Origin: Betaproteobacteria bacterium
GTDB lineage: Bacteria; Pseudomonadota; Gammaproteobacteria; Burkholderiales; Thiobacteraceae
Length of the DNA stretch: 50,463 nucleotides
Reading direction: 5' to 3'
NCBI GenBank assembly: GCA_025361165.1
Contig: JANYAU010000090.1
Span: 1 to 50,463 of the forward strand
The notes below the pieces were generated by a model that did not search any database, was not told the DNA's origin, and saw nothing but the letters and a program-made list of their open reading frames with translations. The translations under genes were made by a program, and so were the position numbers. Positions 16,735-26,186 of this stretch are shown here, piece after piece (within the stretch, counting starts at the first letter, position 1; each line of letters begins with the position of its first letter).

Positions 16735-19317
16735 CTAAGCTAGTGCTTGCAGCAAATCGGTTTCTATTTTCAGGACGGTTTTTTGATTGGAAAGCCGGTC
16801 GTCGTCGGCGCGGATGAGAAACGTATCCTCCGCACGCTCGCCCAAAGTGTTGATCTTGGCAGTGTGTAAATGCACGCCATGTTTTAGCAGTACTTGCGCG
16901 ATGCGTGAGAGCAGGCCAGGCCGATCGCCGGCAGTGATGGACAGCACGTGATACTGGCCTTTTTCGTCAGGCACAATAGCGATCTGCGGCGCGAGCGGAA
17001 AATGTTTCAATTGGCGAGAGATCCGGCCTTGCAGCGGAGGCTCGGGCGGGGCATCGTTGAGGAGCTGTTGCATGAGTTCGAATTCGATGAAGGACAATAA
17101 ATCGCGATAGTGTTGTGCCGTGTTGCCGATATCGAGCACCAGAAAAGTGTCCAGCGCATAGGCATAAGGCGTGGTGTAGATTTTAGCTTCGACGATGGTG
17201 TAGTTGACGCGCTCGAAAAAGCCGCAGATACGCGCAAACAAATCGTCCCGATCCGGTGTATAGATCATCACTTGAATGCCTTCGCCATTGGGCGCGCTGC
17301 GGGCGCGCACGATGGGATGTCCGGTATGCGCCACGCTATACAGATGCCGGGTGTGCCAGGCGATTTCGCGCACGGCATGGCGCAAGAAATAGCTGTCGTC
17401 CAACTCGCGCCAAAATAAGGCATGCGCGTCTCCCGGCACCATTTCCTGATTGAGTAGCTTGAGCGCTTCCGCTTTGCGAATTTCCATTTGCTGATCGGTT
17501 GGCACTGCACCGCCGGTGAGCAGGCGGCGAGTGGCGCGGAACAAGTCTTCCAACAACTTGCCTTTCCAGGCGTTCCATACTTTGGGACTCGTGCCCCGAA
17601 TATCCGCGACAGTCATGAGATAGAGCGCGGTCAAACGCCGCATATCGCCTACTTTGGCAGCGAAGGCGGCGATGATTTCCGGGTCGGATAAATCTTGCTT
17701 TTGCGCAGTCGCGGACATCATCAAGTGCTGCGCCACCAGCCAAGCGACTAATTCGGCATCTTCCGCGCCTAAGCCATGCTCGCGGCAAAACTTGCGCGCA
17801 TCGACCGCGCCCAAGGTGGAGTGGTCGCCACCGCGGCCTTTGGCGATATCATGGAACAAGCCCGCAAGATAGAGCATTTCCGGCCGCTCGAAGTTGCTGA
17901 TCAAGCGGCTGCATAAGGGGTACTCATGGGCGAACTCGGCCAAGGTGAAGCGGCGTAAATTGCGCACCACGAATAGAATATGTTCGTCCACGGTGTAGAC
18001 ATGGAATAAGTCGTGTTGCATCTGGCCGACGATGCGGCCGAAGGCCGGAATATAACGCCCCAGGACACCGTATTGGTTCATGCGCCGTAGCGTATGGGTA
18101 AGGCCGCGCGGCGCGCGCAAGATGGCCATGAATTGCTGCTTGTTGTGCGGATCGCGCCGAAACTGCGCATCGATTTTATGTGTCGAGCGCACCAGGCAGC
18201 GCAAGGTGTCGGCACTCATATCGTCGATGTGCGTTTGTTGTTGTAACAGCCAAAATGCTTCGAATATCGCCCTGGGTTCGCGTTCGAATACGTCTGGCGC
18301 ACGCAATTCCAACAGGCCATGCCGAACTGCAAAACGCGCGTTGATTTCTTGCGCCTGCGCCGCAGGCGGGAGGGTGCGGCTTTTCAGATCGAGCAACAGG
18401 ATTTTATTCATCAGGCCAACCCGTTTTGCAGCGCGATAGTAGTGCTGCATCAGGATTTCGGCTGCACTTCGCGCGCCGCGCGGATTAAATCCCAGTTCTT
18501 GCGAAAGTGCGGCTTGGTAATCGAATAACAAGCGATCTTCGCGCCGCCGTGCGAGAAAGTGCAAGCGGATACGTAAATCGCGCAGCAGGCGTTCGTCTTG
18601 GCGAATCGCACGCGCTTCGTCCGGCGACAGTAGCTCAGATTTAGCGAGTTCTTTCCATGATGCGCCCAAGCTCAAGCCGCGACTGATCCACAAAATGTTT
18701 TGTAAGTCGCGCAAACCCCCGGGGTTCTCTTTGATATTTGGCTCAAGGTTATAAGTGGCGTCGTGGAAGCGCAGATGACGTTGTTGTTGTTCTAACAACT
18801 TACCTTCGAGGAAAAGGGGACCATTGAGCGATTGCGCGAATGTTTGCTGAAAGACATGGAACAGGGCACGGTTGCCGTCAAGCAAGCGTGCCTCCAGTAA
18901 ATTGGTTTCGACCGTGATGTCTTTGTGCGCTTCACTCAAACACTCGTCGATGGTGCGCACGCTATGGCCCACTTCGAGGCCGATGTCCCACAGATAGGTT
19001 ATGAAACGTTCGAGTTGCGAGATGCGTACCGGATCCGGCTCACATTCGAGTAATACTAGTAAATCAATGTCGGAATAGGGAAACAACTCGCGTCGCCCGT
19101 AGCCGCCGACTGCCAGCAAAGCCCACTCGCCGGATAAGCCCACTTCCTGCGCGGCGCCGCGCAGCACTTCATCGATCATCTGCGAGAGTGATTTAAGTAG
19201 GGCGGCCGGGTCCGGTCGCACGGCATATTGGGCGTGTAACTGGGCGCGATGTTCAGTGAGAATTTTTCGCCAGCGGGAGGGGTCAAGCGGCTCGCTGCGG
19301 GCAGCCATTTCAGGCAT
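16735..19317 (-). CDS. glnD: bifunctional uridylyltransferase / uridylyl-removing enzyme GlnD
   Basis: About 860 residues, the usual length of GlnD, the nitrogen sensor that uridylylates PII when glutamine is low and removes UMP when it is high. The nucleotidyltransferase domain has GGYGRRELFPYSDIDLLVL near residues 71-89 with the DxD pair. The HD hydrolase domain has LAGLFHDIAKGRGGDHS near 490. Two ACT glutamine-sensing domains lie near 680-760 (IQVMIYTPDRDDLFARICGF) and 785-860 (ITAGDRPGLLSRIAQVLLKH). ATG 19317 (MPEMAARS) overlaps the end of map by 8 bp; ATG 19308 is equally possible. Longer in-frame starts run far into map and are unlikely. Transcribed with map. Confidence 0.97.
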   Translation of the reverse strand: MPEMAARSEPLDPSRWRKILTEHRAQLHAQYAVRPDPAALLKSLSQMIDEVLRGAAQEVGLSGEWALLAVGGYGRRELFPYSDIDLLVLLECEPDPVRISQLERFITYLWDIGLEVGHSVRTIDECLSEAHKDITVETNLLEARLLDGNRALFHVFQQTFAQSLNGPLFLEGKLLEQQQRHLRFHDATYNLEPNIKENPGGLRDLQNILWISRGLSLGASWKELAKSELLSPDEARAIRQDERLLRDLRIRLHFLARRREDRLLFDYQAALSQELGFNPRGARSAAEILMQHYYRAAKRVGLMNKILLLDLKSRTLPPAAQAQEINARFAVRHGLLELRAPDVFEREPRAIFEAFWLLQQQTHIDDMSADTLRCLVRSTHKIDAQFRRDPHNKQQFMAILRAPRGLTHTLRRMNQYGVLGRYIPAFGRIVGQMQHDLFHVYTVDEHILFVVRNLRRFTLAEFAHEYPLCSRLISNFERPEMLYLAGLFHDIAKGRGGDHSTLGAVDARKFCREHGLGAEDAELVAWLVAQHLMMSATAQKQDLSDPEIIAAFAAKVGDMRRLTALYLMTVADIRGTSPKVWNAWKGKLLEDLFRATRRLLTGGAVPTDQQMEIRKAEALKLLNQEMVPGDAHALFWRELDDSYFLRHAVREIAWHTRHLYSVAHTGHPIVRARSAPNGEGIQVMIYTPDRDDLFARICGFFERVNYTIVEAKIYTTPYAYALDTFLVLDIGNTAQHYRDLLSFIEFELMQQLLNDAPPEPPLQGRISRQLKHFPLAPQIAIVPDEKGQYHVLSITAGDRPGLLSRIAQVLLKHGVHLHTAKINTLGERAEDTFLIRADDDRLSNQKTVLKIETDLLQALA

Positions 19318-20122
19318 GCGCGTGACGGATGGCCGGTTTAGCCGGCATGTTGGGCGAAATGGTGAGTACTTCAAAACCGGTTTCAGTTACCAGTACCGTG
19401 TGTTCCCATTGGGCGGAGAGACTGTGGTCTTTGGTCACGATGGTCCAACCGTCGGCAAGCTGGCGAATATCACGCTTGCCGGCATTGATCATCGGTTCGA
19501 CGGTGAAAATCATGCCGGCTATCAATTTCACGCCGGTGTTCGGTTTGCCGTAATGCACCACTTGCGGCTCTTCGTGGAATTTACGTCCTATGCCGTGGCC
19601 GCAAAATTCGCGCACGACACTAAAACCATTACTTTCGGCATGACGTTGGATCACATGACCGATGTCGCCCAAAAATTTGCCGGGAGCAATTTCCTCAATG
19701 CCTAGCCACATGCATTCGAGGGTGATTTCGCATAGGCGCTTGGCTTGGATCGAAGGTTCGCCGACGAAGAACATGCGGCTGGTGTCGCCGTGATAGCCGT
19801 CTTTGATCACCGTAATATCGATGTTGATGATATCGCGTTGCTTGAGCTTTTTCGATTCGCTTGGCACGCCGTGGCAGATGACATGATTGACCGAGGTGCA
19901 AATCGACTTGGGATAAGGCGTATAACCCGGCGGCGCGTAATTCAGCGGTGCCGGAATCGTGCCTTGCTGCTTCACCATGTAGTCGTGGCATAAGCGGTCG
20001 ATTTCGTTGGTGGTGATCCCCGGCTTGACTAGAGGGCCGATGAAATCGAGCACTTCAGCGGCGAGCTTACCCGCCACCCGCATTTTTGCAATTTCATCCG
20101 CTGTTTTAATTGTGATAGCCAT
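19310..20122 (-). CDS. map: type I methionine aminopeptidase
   Basis: A 270-residue cytosolic enzyme that removes the initiator methionine from new proteins. The five metal ligands of the pita-bread fold are all visible: D102 (IDITVIKDGYHGD), D113, H176 (EFCGHGIGRKFHE), E209 (TVEPMIN) and E240 (AQWEHTVLV). The CSVNHVICHG-type motif (TSVNHVICHG) lies at residues 76-85. It is divergent from rpsB, which is the common betaproteobacterial arrangement, and precedes glnD. A strong extended -10 promoter lies 35 bases upstream of its ATG. Confidence 0.97.
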   Translation of the reverse strand: MAITIKTADEIAKMRVAGKLAAEVLDFIGPLVKPGITTNEIDRLCHDYMVKQQGTIPAPLNYAPPGYTPYPKSICTSVNHVICHGVPSESKKLKQRDIINIDITVIKDGYHGDTSRMFFVGEPSIQAKRLCEITLECMWLGIEEIAPGKFLGDIGHVIQRHAESNGFSVVREFCGHGIGRKFHEEPQVVHYGKPNTGVKLIAGMIFTVEPMINAGKRDIRQLADGWTIVTKDHSLSAQWEHTVLVTETGFEVLTISPNMPAKPAIRHAHA

Positions 20123-20156
20123 ATAAAGAGTAAGGAATTCCGTGAGTTATTGCGAG

Positions 20157-20165
20157 ATTATAGCA
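20157..20165 (-). promoter_or_regulatory. extended -10 promoter of map
   Basis: Read on the minus strand, TGCTATAAT lies about 35 bases before the map ATG. It combines a perfect TATAAT (20157-20162) with the TGn extension. A TTGATC lies only 14 bases upstream, too close to be a regular -35 box, so the extended -10 probably does the work. Confidence 0.55.
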
Positions 20166-20239
20166 GGGCGAAGTGTGATCAACCGAATCATCGTTAGAAT
20201 GGGCGCACAAGCGTTAAAGCGCGCAAAATACCTTTTAGG

Positions 20240-20269
20240 TTGAACGGATTAGCCAGTCCATGCTATGAT
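20240..20269 (+). promoter_or_regulatory. sigma-70 promoter of rpsB-tsf
   Basis: TTGAAC (20240-20245), 18 bases, then TATGAT (20264-20269) with a TGC extension just before the -10. This is a strong vegetative promoter, divergent from map. It gives a leader of about 140 bases before rpsB. Confidence 0.7.
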
Positions 20270-20309
20270 TCTGCGCTTCATTCCGGCACCGTCGGGATGA
20301 AAATTCGCA

Positions 20310-20400
20310 CACCCGCTTCACATAAAGGGTGCCGCGCCTCGCGATCAAATATTGTCGCAAGCCGGTGTCAGGAAAGCGGGTGGAGGACTTAACCCTTTAT
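20310..20400 (+). promoter_or_regulatory. structured rpsB leader with two interleaved perfect 9-bp pairings (pseudoknot-like)
   Basis: CACCCGCTT (20310-20318) is perfectly complementary to AAGCGGGTG (20374-20382). ATAAAGGGT (20322-20330) is perfectly complementary to ACCCTTTAT (20392-20400). The order A-B-A'-B' is that of an H-type pseudoknot. Between them GCGA (20341-20344) and TCGC (20355-20358) form a small hairpin extended by CAA/TTG with one bulged T. The second pairing ends exactly one base before the CAGGAGT ribosome-binding site (20401-20407). In E. coli, ribosomal protein S2 represses its own operon through the rpsB leader. A similar autoregulatory role is inferred here. Confidence 0.6.
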
Positions 20401-20414
20401 CAGGAGTACTGAGA

Positions 20415-21152
20415 ATGTCTGTGACCATGCGTCAAATGCTTGAGGCTGGCTGTCATTTCGGCCATCAAAGCCGTTACTGGAATCCCAAAATGGCTCCCTA
20501 TATTTTCGGGGAGCGCAATAAGATTCACATTATTAATCTGGAAAAAAGCCTGCCTTTGTACCAGGACGCGCTCAACTATGTGCGCAAGCTGGCCGCCAAC
20601 AAGGGCACGGTGCTGTTCGTCGCCACCAAGCGCCAAGCGCGCGAAATCGTGCAGGAAGAAGCTGAGCGTTGCGGCATGCCGTTTGTGAACCATCGCTGGC
20701 TGGGCGGTATGCTCACCAACTTCAAAACCGTGCGCCAATCGGTGAAGCGTCTGCGCGAACTGGATCAAATGATGTTGGATGGCAGCCTCGATAAGCTTTC
20801 CAAGAAAGAAGGCCTGACTTATCAGCGCGAACTGGAAAAGCTGATGCGCAGCATGGGCGGCATCAAGGATATGAACGGTCTGCCCGACGCCATCGTGATT
20901 ATCGATGTCGGCTATCAAAAAGGCGCGGTGACCGAGGCCAATAAGCTGGGTATTCCGCTGGTGGGTGTGGTGGATACCAACCATTCGCCGGACGGCGTGA
21001 CCTACATCATCCCCGGCAACGACGACTCCAGCCGTGCTATTCGACTGTATATGCGTGGCTTGGCGGATGCGGTGCTGGAAGGTAAGTCCCAGATCATCCA
21101 AGAAATCGTCGCCGAAGACTTTGCCGAAGCGGCTAGCGCGCCGGCCGCGTAA
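20415..21152 (+). CDS. rpsB: 30S ribosomal protein S2
   Basis: About 245 residues, the normal length. S2 sits on the back of the 30S head-body junction. Family signatures are [20 protein letters not shown] at the N-terminus, [20 protein letters not shown] in the middle and [20 protein letters not shown] towards the end. The start is ATG 20415, chosen for CAGGAGT eight bases upstream and for the [11 protein letters not shown] start typical of the family. An in-frame upstream extension to 20352 lies in the structured leader. It is followed by an attenuator hairpin and then tsf, the usual rpsB-tsf operon. Confidence 0.98.
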   Translation: MSVTMRQMLEAGCHFGHQSRYWNPKMAPYIFGERNKIHIINLEKSLPLYQDALNYVRKLAANKGTVLFVATKRQAREIVQEEAERCGMPFVNHRWLGGMLTNFKTVRQSVKRLRELDQMMLDGSLDKLSKKEGLTYQRELEKLMRSMGGIKDMNGLPDAIVIIDVGYQKGAVTEANKLGIPLVGVVDTNHSPDGVTYIIPGNDDSSRAIRLYMRGLADAVLEGKSQIIQEIVAEDFAEAASAPAA

Positions 21153-21155
21153 ACA

Positions 21156-21179
21156 AAAAAGGGGCGGCAGCCCCTTTTT
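21156..21179 (+). terminator. attenuator / terminator hairpin between rpsB and tsf
   Basis: AAAAAGGGGC (21156-21165), loop GGCA, GCCCCTTTTT (21170-21179): a perfect 10-bp stem whose 3' arm provides the T-run. It starts four bases after the rpsB stop. A partial terminator here would make S2 more abundant than the downstream products. Since tsf has no clear promoter in the remaining 44 bases, read-through is expected. Confidence 0.8.
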
Positions 21180-21223
21180 CATTAGTACCGATTTGAATTG
21201 AGTTTGTATTGAGGAGTTAAGAC

Positions 21224-22102
21224 ATGGCGGACATTACCGCGAGTATGGTAAAAGAATTGCGCGAGCAAACCGGGCTCGGCATGATGGAATGCAAAAAAGC
21301 CTTGGCGGAATCCGACGGCGACATGAAAAAAGCGGAAGACTTGCTGCGCATCAAGAGCGGCGCAAAGGCCACCAAGGCCGCGAGCCGCATCGCAGCGGAA
21401 GGCATGATCGGTAGTTTTATCAGCGTTGACGGCAAACTGGGCGCGCTGGTCGAAGTGAACTGCGAAACCGATTTCGTGGCGAAGAATGACGATTTCTCCG
21501 CTTTCGCCAAAGAAGCGGCGAAGTTGGTGGCCGAACACAAGCCGGCTGATGTTGCTGCTTTGTCCAATCTCAAACTCGCGTCTGGACAAACGGTGGAAGA
21601 GGCGCGCAAGGCCTTAGTGATGAAGCTGGGTGAAAATATGACCTTGCGCCGCATGGTACGCTTCGAGACCGCAGGTCGCCTCTCCGTCTATTTGCATGGC
21701 ACTAAAATCGGCGTGATGATGGATGTGCAGGGTGGTGACGAGCAACTCGGCAAAGACTTGGCGATGCATGTCGCGGCGTCCAAACCGATTTGTGTTTCCA
21801 AGGAACAGGTGTCGTCGGAGTTGCTGGCCAAGGAACGCGAGATTTATACCGCGCAGGCGGCGGAAAGCGGCAAGCCGGCCAATATCGTCGAGAAGATGGT
21901 GGATGGCCGGATCGCGAAATATTTGGCGGAAGTGACTTTAGTTGGTCAGCCGTTCGTGAAAAATCCGGACGAGACGGTGGAGAAGCTTCTTGCTGCAAAA
22001 AATGCCAAGGTGAACACCTTCCAGATGTTCATCGTCGGCGAGGGCATTGAGAAGAAGGTTGTCGACTTCGCCGCGGAAGTAGCGGCTGCTGGCCAAATCT
22101 AA
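21224..22102 (+). CDS. tsf: elongation factor Ts
   Basis: A 292-residue EF-Ts, the GDP/GTP exchange factor for EF-Tu. The N-terminal UBA-like domain has [21 protein letters not shown] followed by [11 protein letters not shown]. The EF-Tu-contacting TDFVAKN motif is present ([11 protein letters not shown], about residues 81-91). The C-terminus carries the [11 protein letters not shown] segment. GAGGAG lies about ten bases before the ATG. It is followed after only two bases by pyrH, which points to translational coupling. Length and domain order are normal for proteobacteria. Confidence 0.98.
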   Translation: MADITASMVKELREQTGLGMMECKKALAESDGDMKKAEDLLRIKSGAKATKAASRIAAEGMIGSFISVDGKLGALVEVNCETDFVAKNDDFSAFAKEAAKLVAEHKPADVAALSNLKLASGQTVEEARKALVMKLGENMTLRRMVRFETAGRLSVYLHGTKIGVMMDVQGGDEQLGKDLAMHVAASKPICVSKEQVSSELLAKEREIYTAQAAESGKPANIVEKMVDGRIAKYLAEVTLVGQPFVKNPDETVEKLLAAKNAKVNTFQMFIVGEGIEKKVVDFAAEVAAAGQI

Positions 22103-22104
22103 GC

Positions 22105-22824
22105 ATGGCGCAGCTGAAATACAAACGCATTCTGCTTAAGCTCAGCGGCGAAGCGCTGATGGGCGACGGCGCCTACGGCATCGACCGCACGACCATTGAC
22201 CGCATCGTGGGCGAAGTGGCGGCGGTGGTGCGGCTGGGTGTACAAGTGGCGGTGGTGATCGGCGGCGGCAACATCTTCCGTGGCGTGGCTCCCGGCGCGG
22301 CCGGCATGGATCGCGCCACGGCCGACTATATGGGCATGCTGGCGACGGTGATGAACGCGCTGGCGCTGCAAGATGCGATGCGCCGCATCGGCGTAGCAAG
22401 CCGGGTGCAATCGGCCTTGAATATTGAGCAAGTGGCCGAGCCCTATATTCGCGGCAAGGCGCTGCGTTATTTGGAAGAAGGCAAGGTGGTGATTTTCGGC
22501 GCCGGCACCGGCAATCCATTTTTTACCACGGATACCGCGGCGGCCTTGCGCGGCATGGAAATGAACGTGGAGATGGTGGTGAAAGCCACCAAGGTCGACG
22601 GCGTGTATACCGACGACCCGATGAAAAATCCTGCCGCCACACGCTATACGCATCTGACTTTCGACGAAGCCATCGGCCGCAATTTGAAAGTGATGGATGC
22701 GACGGCATTCGCGCTGTGCCGCGAGCAAAATTTGCCGATTTGCGTGTTGAGTATTTTCAAGGATGGGGCGCTGCAGCGCTTTGTGCTGGGCGAGGCTGAA
22801 GGTACATTAGTTACCGTTTCGTAG
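22105..22824 (+). CDS. pyrH: UMP kinase
   Basis: A 239-residue bacterial UMP kinase of the amino-acid kinase fold, which phosphorylates UMP to UDP and is regulated by GTP and [16 protein letters not shown] is the phosphate-binding start, [11 protein letters not shown] the glycine-rich loop (about residues 51-61), and [17 protein letters not shown] the nucleotide-binding loop (about 134-150). VDGVYTDDP near residue 165 is also typical. It begins two bases after tsf and lacks a ribosome-binding site of its own outside the tsf end, so coupling to tsf is likely. Confidence 0.98.
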   Translation: MAQLKYKRILLKLSGEALMGDGAYGIDRTTIDRIVGEVAAVVRLGVQVAVVIGGGNIFRGVAPGAAGMDRATADYMGMLATVMNALALQDAMRRIGVASRVQSALNIEQVAEPYIRGKALRYLEEGKVVIFGAGTGNPFFTTDTAAALRGMEMNVEMVVKATKVDGVYTDDPMKNPAATRYTHLTFDEAIGRNLKVMDATAFALCREQNLPICVLSIFKDGALQRFVLGEAEGTLVTVS

Positions 22825-22837
22825 CTGGAGGAATGGC

Positions 22838-23401
22838 ATGAGCACGACGCAAGAAATCAAACAATCCGCCGAGCAGAAAATGCAAAAATCGATCGAGGCG
22901 TTGAAAAACGACCTCAGCAAAATCCGCACTGGTCGCGCCCATTCCGGCCTGTTGGATCATGTTACCGTCGATTACTACGGCACGCAGATGGCGATTCCGC
23001 AAGTGGCAAACGTCACCTTGGTCGATGCACGCACACTGGGCGTGTCGCCGTTCGAGAAGAAAATGGTGGGCGCGATCGATAAAGCGATTCGCGATTCCGA
23101 TCTCGGCCTTAACCCGGCTTCGCAGGGCGATATGATACGCGTGCCGATGCCCGCCTTGACCGAAGAGCGGCGCAAGGATTTGGCGAAAGTGGTGAAAAGT
23201 GAGGGCGAAAACGCCAAAATCGCGGTACGCAATGTGCGGCGCGACGCCAACACCGCACTCAAAGAATTGCTGAAACAAAAAACCGTGAGCGAGGACGACG
23301 AACGTCGCGCGCAAGACGAGGTGCAAAAGCTGACCGACCGCCACGTAACCGAGATCGACAAAATGCTTCAGGTGAAAGAAGCCGAATTGTTGGCTATTTA
23401 A
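22838..23401 (+). CDS. frr: ribosome recycling factor
   Basis: A 187-residue RRF, which with EF-G splits post-termination ribosomes. Typical segments are [20 protein letters not shown], then [32 protein letters not shown] and [24 protein letters not shown] lies about eight bases before the ATG, a strong site. It sits in the invariant order pyrH-frr-uppS. Length is two residues more than the E. coli protein. Confidence 0.98.
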   Translation: MSTTQEIKQSAEQKMQKSIEALKNDLSKIRTGRAHSGLLDHVTVDYYGTQMAIPQVANVTLVDARTLGVSPFEKKMVGAIDKAIRDSDLGLNPASQGDMIRVPMPALTEERRKDLAKVVKSEGENAKIAVRNVRRDANTALKELLKQKTVSEDDERRAQDEVQKLTDRHVTEIDKMLQVKEAELLAI

Positions 23402-23424
23402 TCCGCCTACCCATCGAGTCCTTG

Positions 23425-24180
23425 ATGGCCTTCTTCAAAAGTTCCACGCGCAACGTCCCCGAGGCGCCTGACATCCCCAAACACATCGCCATCATCATGG
23501 ATGGCAATGGGCGCTGGGCCAAGCGCCGGCTGCTGCCGCGCATCGAAGGCCATCGCCGCGGTGTGGAAGCGGTGCGTGCGGCGATTCGCGATTGCGCCGA
23601 GAAGGGCGTCAAATACCTCACGCTGTTCGCGTTTTCCAGCGAGAACTGGCGTCGTCCAGAAGAAGAAGTTTCCCTGCTGATGCAATTGTTCGTGCTGGCC
23701 TTGGAGCGCGAAGTGGTGAAGCTGCATGAAAACGAAATCCGTTTCAAAATTATCGGCGACTTGTCGCGCTTCGAGCCGCGTTTGCAGCAACTGATACACG
23801 ATGGCGAACGCCTGACCGAAAATAATCAGCGCCTCACGCTCACTATCGCGGCCAACTACGGTGGGCGCTGGGATATTCTACAGGCGGCCAACCGGCTGCT
23901 CGCCGAGCGGCCCGAGCATGCGCAAGGTTTTACCGAAGAGGACCTCACCCCTTATCTTTCCATGGCCTATGCACCGGAACCGGATTTGTTTATTCGTACC
24001 GGCGGCGAACAGCGCATCAGCAACTTCCTGTTATGGCAACTCGCTTACTCGGAATTGTATTTTACCGAGACCTTGTGGCCGGATTTCAATCGTCACGCAC
24101 TGGAAGCGGCGATCACTTCGTATCAGAGCCGCGAGCGCCGCTTCGGTCGCACCAGCGAGCAATTACAAGAGCATGCTTAA
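23425..24180 (+). CDS. uppS: undecaprenyl diphosphate synthase (cis-prenyltransferase)
   Basis: About 251 residues. It makes the C55 lipid carrier for peptidoglycan and other envelope polymers. [16 protein letters not shown] contains the catalytic D26, at the same residue number as in E. coli. The other conserved blocks are [22 protein letters not shown] and [23 protein letters not shown] 23425 is used; the TTG just before it is in frame but has no added support. The stop overlaps the cdsA start by 8 bases, so cdsA is translationally coupled. Confidence 0.98.
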   Translation: MAFFKSSTRNVPEAPDIPKHIAIIMDGNGRWAKRRLLPRIEGHRRGVEAVRAAIRDCAEKGVKYLTLFAFSSENWRRPEEEVSLLMQLFVLALEREVVKLHENEIRFKIIGDLSRFEPRLQQLIHDGERLTENNQRLTLTIAANYGGRWDILQAANRLLAERPEHAQGFTEEDLTPYLSMAYAPEPDLFIRTGGEQRISNFLLWQLAYSELYFTETLWPDFNRHALEAAITSYQSRERRFGRTSEQLQEHA

Positions 24181-24988
24181 GCAACGGATAATTGCGGCAC
24201 TGGTACTCATATCCGGTTTTCTCGCGGCCTTATTTTATTTTCCTCATTGGGCTTGGGCGCTATTGATGGGCGTCGTTACCGTGGGTGCGGCGTGGGAGTG
24301 GGCGCGGCTTTCCGGCTATTCCTCCAGTAACCGCGTGTTCTACACGATGGGGGTCGCGATATTGCTGGTGCTACTGTATGCCGGAACAAACGAATGGATA
24401 TTGAAGCTTTTTTGGGTGGCCGTATTGGTGTTCTGGCTGGCCATTGCACCGCTGTGGTTGATCCGGCATGGGGTGATACGTCACCCTCTGATACTCGCCC
24501 TCACCGGCCTGATCGTATTGTTGCCGACCTGGCTGGCCTTAGTGATGCTGCGCGACATCAGCGCTTCCTTGGTGTTGTTTTTGATGAGCTTGATATGGGT
24601 CGCCGATAGCGCTGCGTATTTTTCTGGACGGCGCTGGGGTAAGCATAAACTTGCGCCACGCGTCAGCCCGGGAAAAACCTGGGAAGGCGTGGCAGGGGCA
24701 TTGCTTGCCGCCGTGCTGTATGTCGCATTGTGGCGCTGGTTCGCGCCGGAAGCCTTAGTGCATTTTTCTGCCATCCCGATAGGTGGGCTGATACTGGCGG
24801 CGGGCTTGTTGGTCGTGATCAGCATCGTTGGTGATCTATTCGAATCGCACATGAAGCGTTGCGCGGGCATGAAAGACAGCAGCCATTTAATTCCTGGCCA
24901 CGGCGGTATTTTGGATCGCATCGATAGCCAAACTTCGGTGCTACCGGTGGCGCTGGCGTTGATGGTCTTCGCGGGTTTGGGTAGATAA
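24173..24988 (+). CDS. cdsA: phosphatidate cytidylyltransferase (CDP-diglyceride synthase)
   Basis: About 271 residues with seven or eight membrane helices. It converts phosphatidic acid and CTP to CDP-diacylglycerol at the inner membrane. The family signature near the C-terminus is intact: [20 protein letters not shown] followed by GGILDRIDS, with the KD, HGG and DRxD residues. The [20 protein letters not shown] block precedes it. The start at ATG 24173 (MLKQRI) lies inside the end of uppS. An open frame continues upstream but is only the shifted uppS frame. Confidence 0.97.
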   Translation: MLKQRIIAALVLISGFLAALFYFPHWAWALLMGVVTVGAAWEWARLSGYSSSNRVFYTMGVAILLVLLYAGTNEWILKLFWVAVLVFWLAIAPLWLIRHGVIRHPLILALTGLIVLLPTWLALVMLRDISASLVLFLMSLIWVADSAAYFSGRRWGKHKLAPRVSPGKTWEGVAGALLAAVLYVALWRWFAPEALVHFSAIPIGGLILAAGLLVVISIVGDLFESHMKRCAGMKDSSHLIPGHGGILDRIDSQTSVLPVALALMVFAGLGR

Positions 24989-24992
24989 GGAT

Positions 24993-26186
24993 ATGCAGCT
25001 GCAACAGATTACGATACTTGGCGCGACCGGTTCGATCGGCATGAATACGCTGGATGTGATCGCACGTCATCCGCAGCGTTTTCAAGTGTATGCCCTGACT
25101 GCCGATCGGCAATGGGAGCGCTTATTCGAACAGTGCCGTCAATTCAACCCGCGCTATGCGGTGTTGGTGGATGTGACCGCGGCAGAACAGTTGCAGGCCA
25201 AACTGAAACAGTTTGGTTTGAGCACTGAAGTACTGCAAGGCAGCGCGGCGTTGGAGCAAGTTGCGCGCGCACCGGAAGTGAGCATAGTGATGGCGGCGAT
25301 TGTCGGCGCGGCCGGTTTGAAGCCATCCTTGGCCGCAGCGCAAGCCGGTAAGCGCGTGCTGCTTGCCAACAAAGAAGCGTTGGTGATGGCCGGCCGAATT
25401 TTTATGCAGGTGGTGCAAGAGCATGGCGCGACTTTGCTGCCCATCGATAGCGAACACAATGCGGTGTTCCAAGCCTTGCCGCGCGACGGTAACGGTGATC
25501 TGCGTGCAATGGGCGTGCGACGTATTCTGCTCACCGCTTCCGGCGGGCCATTCCGCACCACGCCGCTGGCGGCGCTGGCACAAGTCACTCCGGATCAAGC
25601 CTGCGCCCATCCGAATTGGGTGATGGGGCGCAAGATATCAGTCGATTCCGCCACCATGATGAACAAAGGGCTGGAAGTGATCGAAGCGCATTGGTTGTTC
25701 AATGCCAGCGCCGACCAAATCCAGGTCGTGATTCACCCGCAAAGCGTGGTTCATTCGATGGTCGAGTATGTTGACGGCTCGGTGCTGGCGCAGCTCGGCA
25801 ACCCAGATATGCGCACGCCGATCGCCTATGCGCTGGGTTTTCCAGAACGCATCGACAGCGGCGTGGCGGCGCTCGATTTATTTCAAATTGCCCGCCTCGA
25901 TTTTGAAGTGCCCGATACCCAGCGTTTTCCTTGTATCGCGCTCGCGTATATGGCCTTACGCGCCGGCGGTACGGCGCCTGCCGTGTTGAATGCCGCGAAT
26001 GAAGTCGCGGTAGCGGCATTTCTCGAACAGAAATTGCCGTTCCAATCGATTGCCGCTGTAATCGAGCACACGCTAGCAGCGATTTCTATCGGCGCAGTGG
26101 ATACGCTGGAACAAGTAGTCGCGGCGGATACACAGGCGCGACATGTTGCGCGCGAACAAATTACCCGGAGCCAAGCCCTATGTTGA
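24993..26186 (+). CDS. dxr: 1-deoxy-D-xylulose 5-phosphate reductoisomerase
   Basis: A 397-residue enzyme, the second step of the MEP isoprenoid pathway, NADPH- and metal-dependent. The NADPH loop [12 protein letters not shown] is at residues 8-19, [12 protein letters not shown] near 120, the metal site [11 protein letters not shown] near 150, and [20 protein letters not shown] near 218. The product feeds the isopentenyl units used by UppS two genes upstream. It begins four bases after cdsA and its end overlaps rseP by 7 bases. Confidence 0.98.
   Translation: MQLQQITILGATGSIGMNTLDVIARHPQRFQVYALTADRQWERLFEQCRQFNPRYAVLVDVTAAEQLQAKLKQFGLSTEVLQGSAALEQVARAPEVSIVMAAIVGAAGLKPSLAAAQAGKRVLLANKEALVMAGRIFMQVVQEHGATLLPIDSEHNAVFQALPRDGNGDLRAMGVRRILLTASGGPFRTTPLAALAQVTPDQACAHPNWVMGRKISVDSATMMNKGLEVIEAHWLFNASADQIQVVIHPQSVVHSMVEYVDGSVLAQLGNPDMRTPIAYALGFPERIDSGVAALDLFQIARLDFEVPDTQRFPCIALAYMALRAGGTAPAVLNAANEVAVAAFLEQKLPFQSIAAVIEHTLAAISIGAVDTLEQVVAADTQARHVAREQITRSQALC

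Noticed and set aside
20352-20414. In-frame N-terminal extension of rpsB
   Set aside because: It would place coding sequence in the structured leader, precedes the good ribosome-binding site and is absent from the S2 family.
22099-22728. Minus-strand open frame of 209 codons opposite pyrH
   Set aside because: The plus strand encodes an unmistakable UMP kinase. The antisense product is His/Ala-rich, as expected from a shadow frame.
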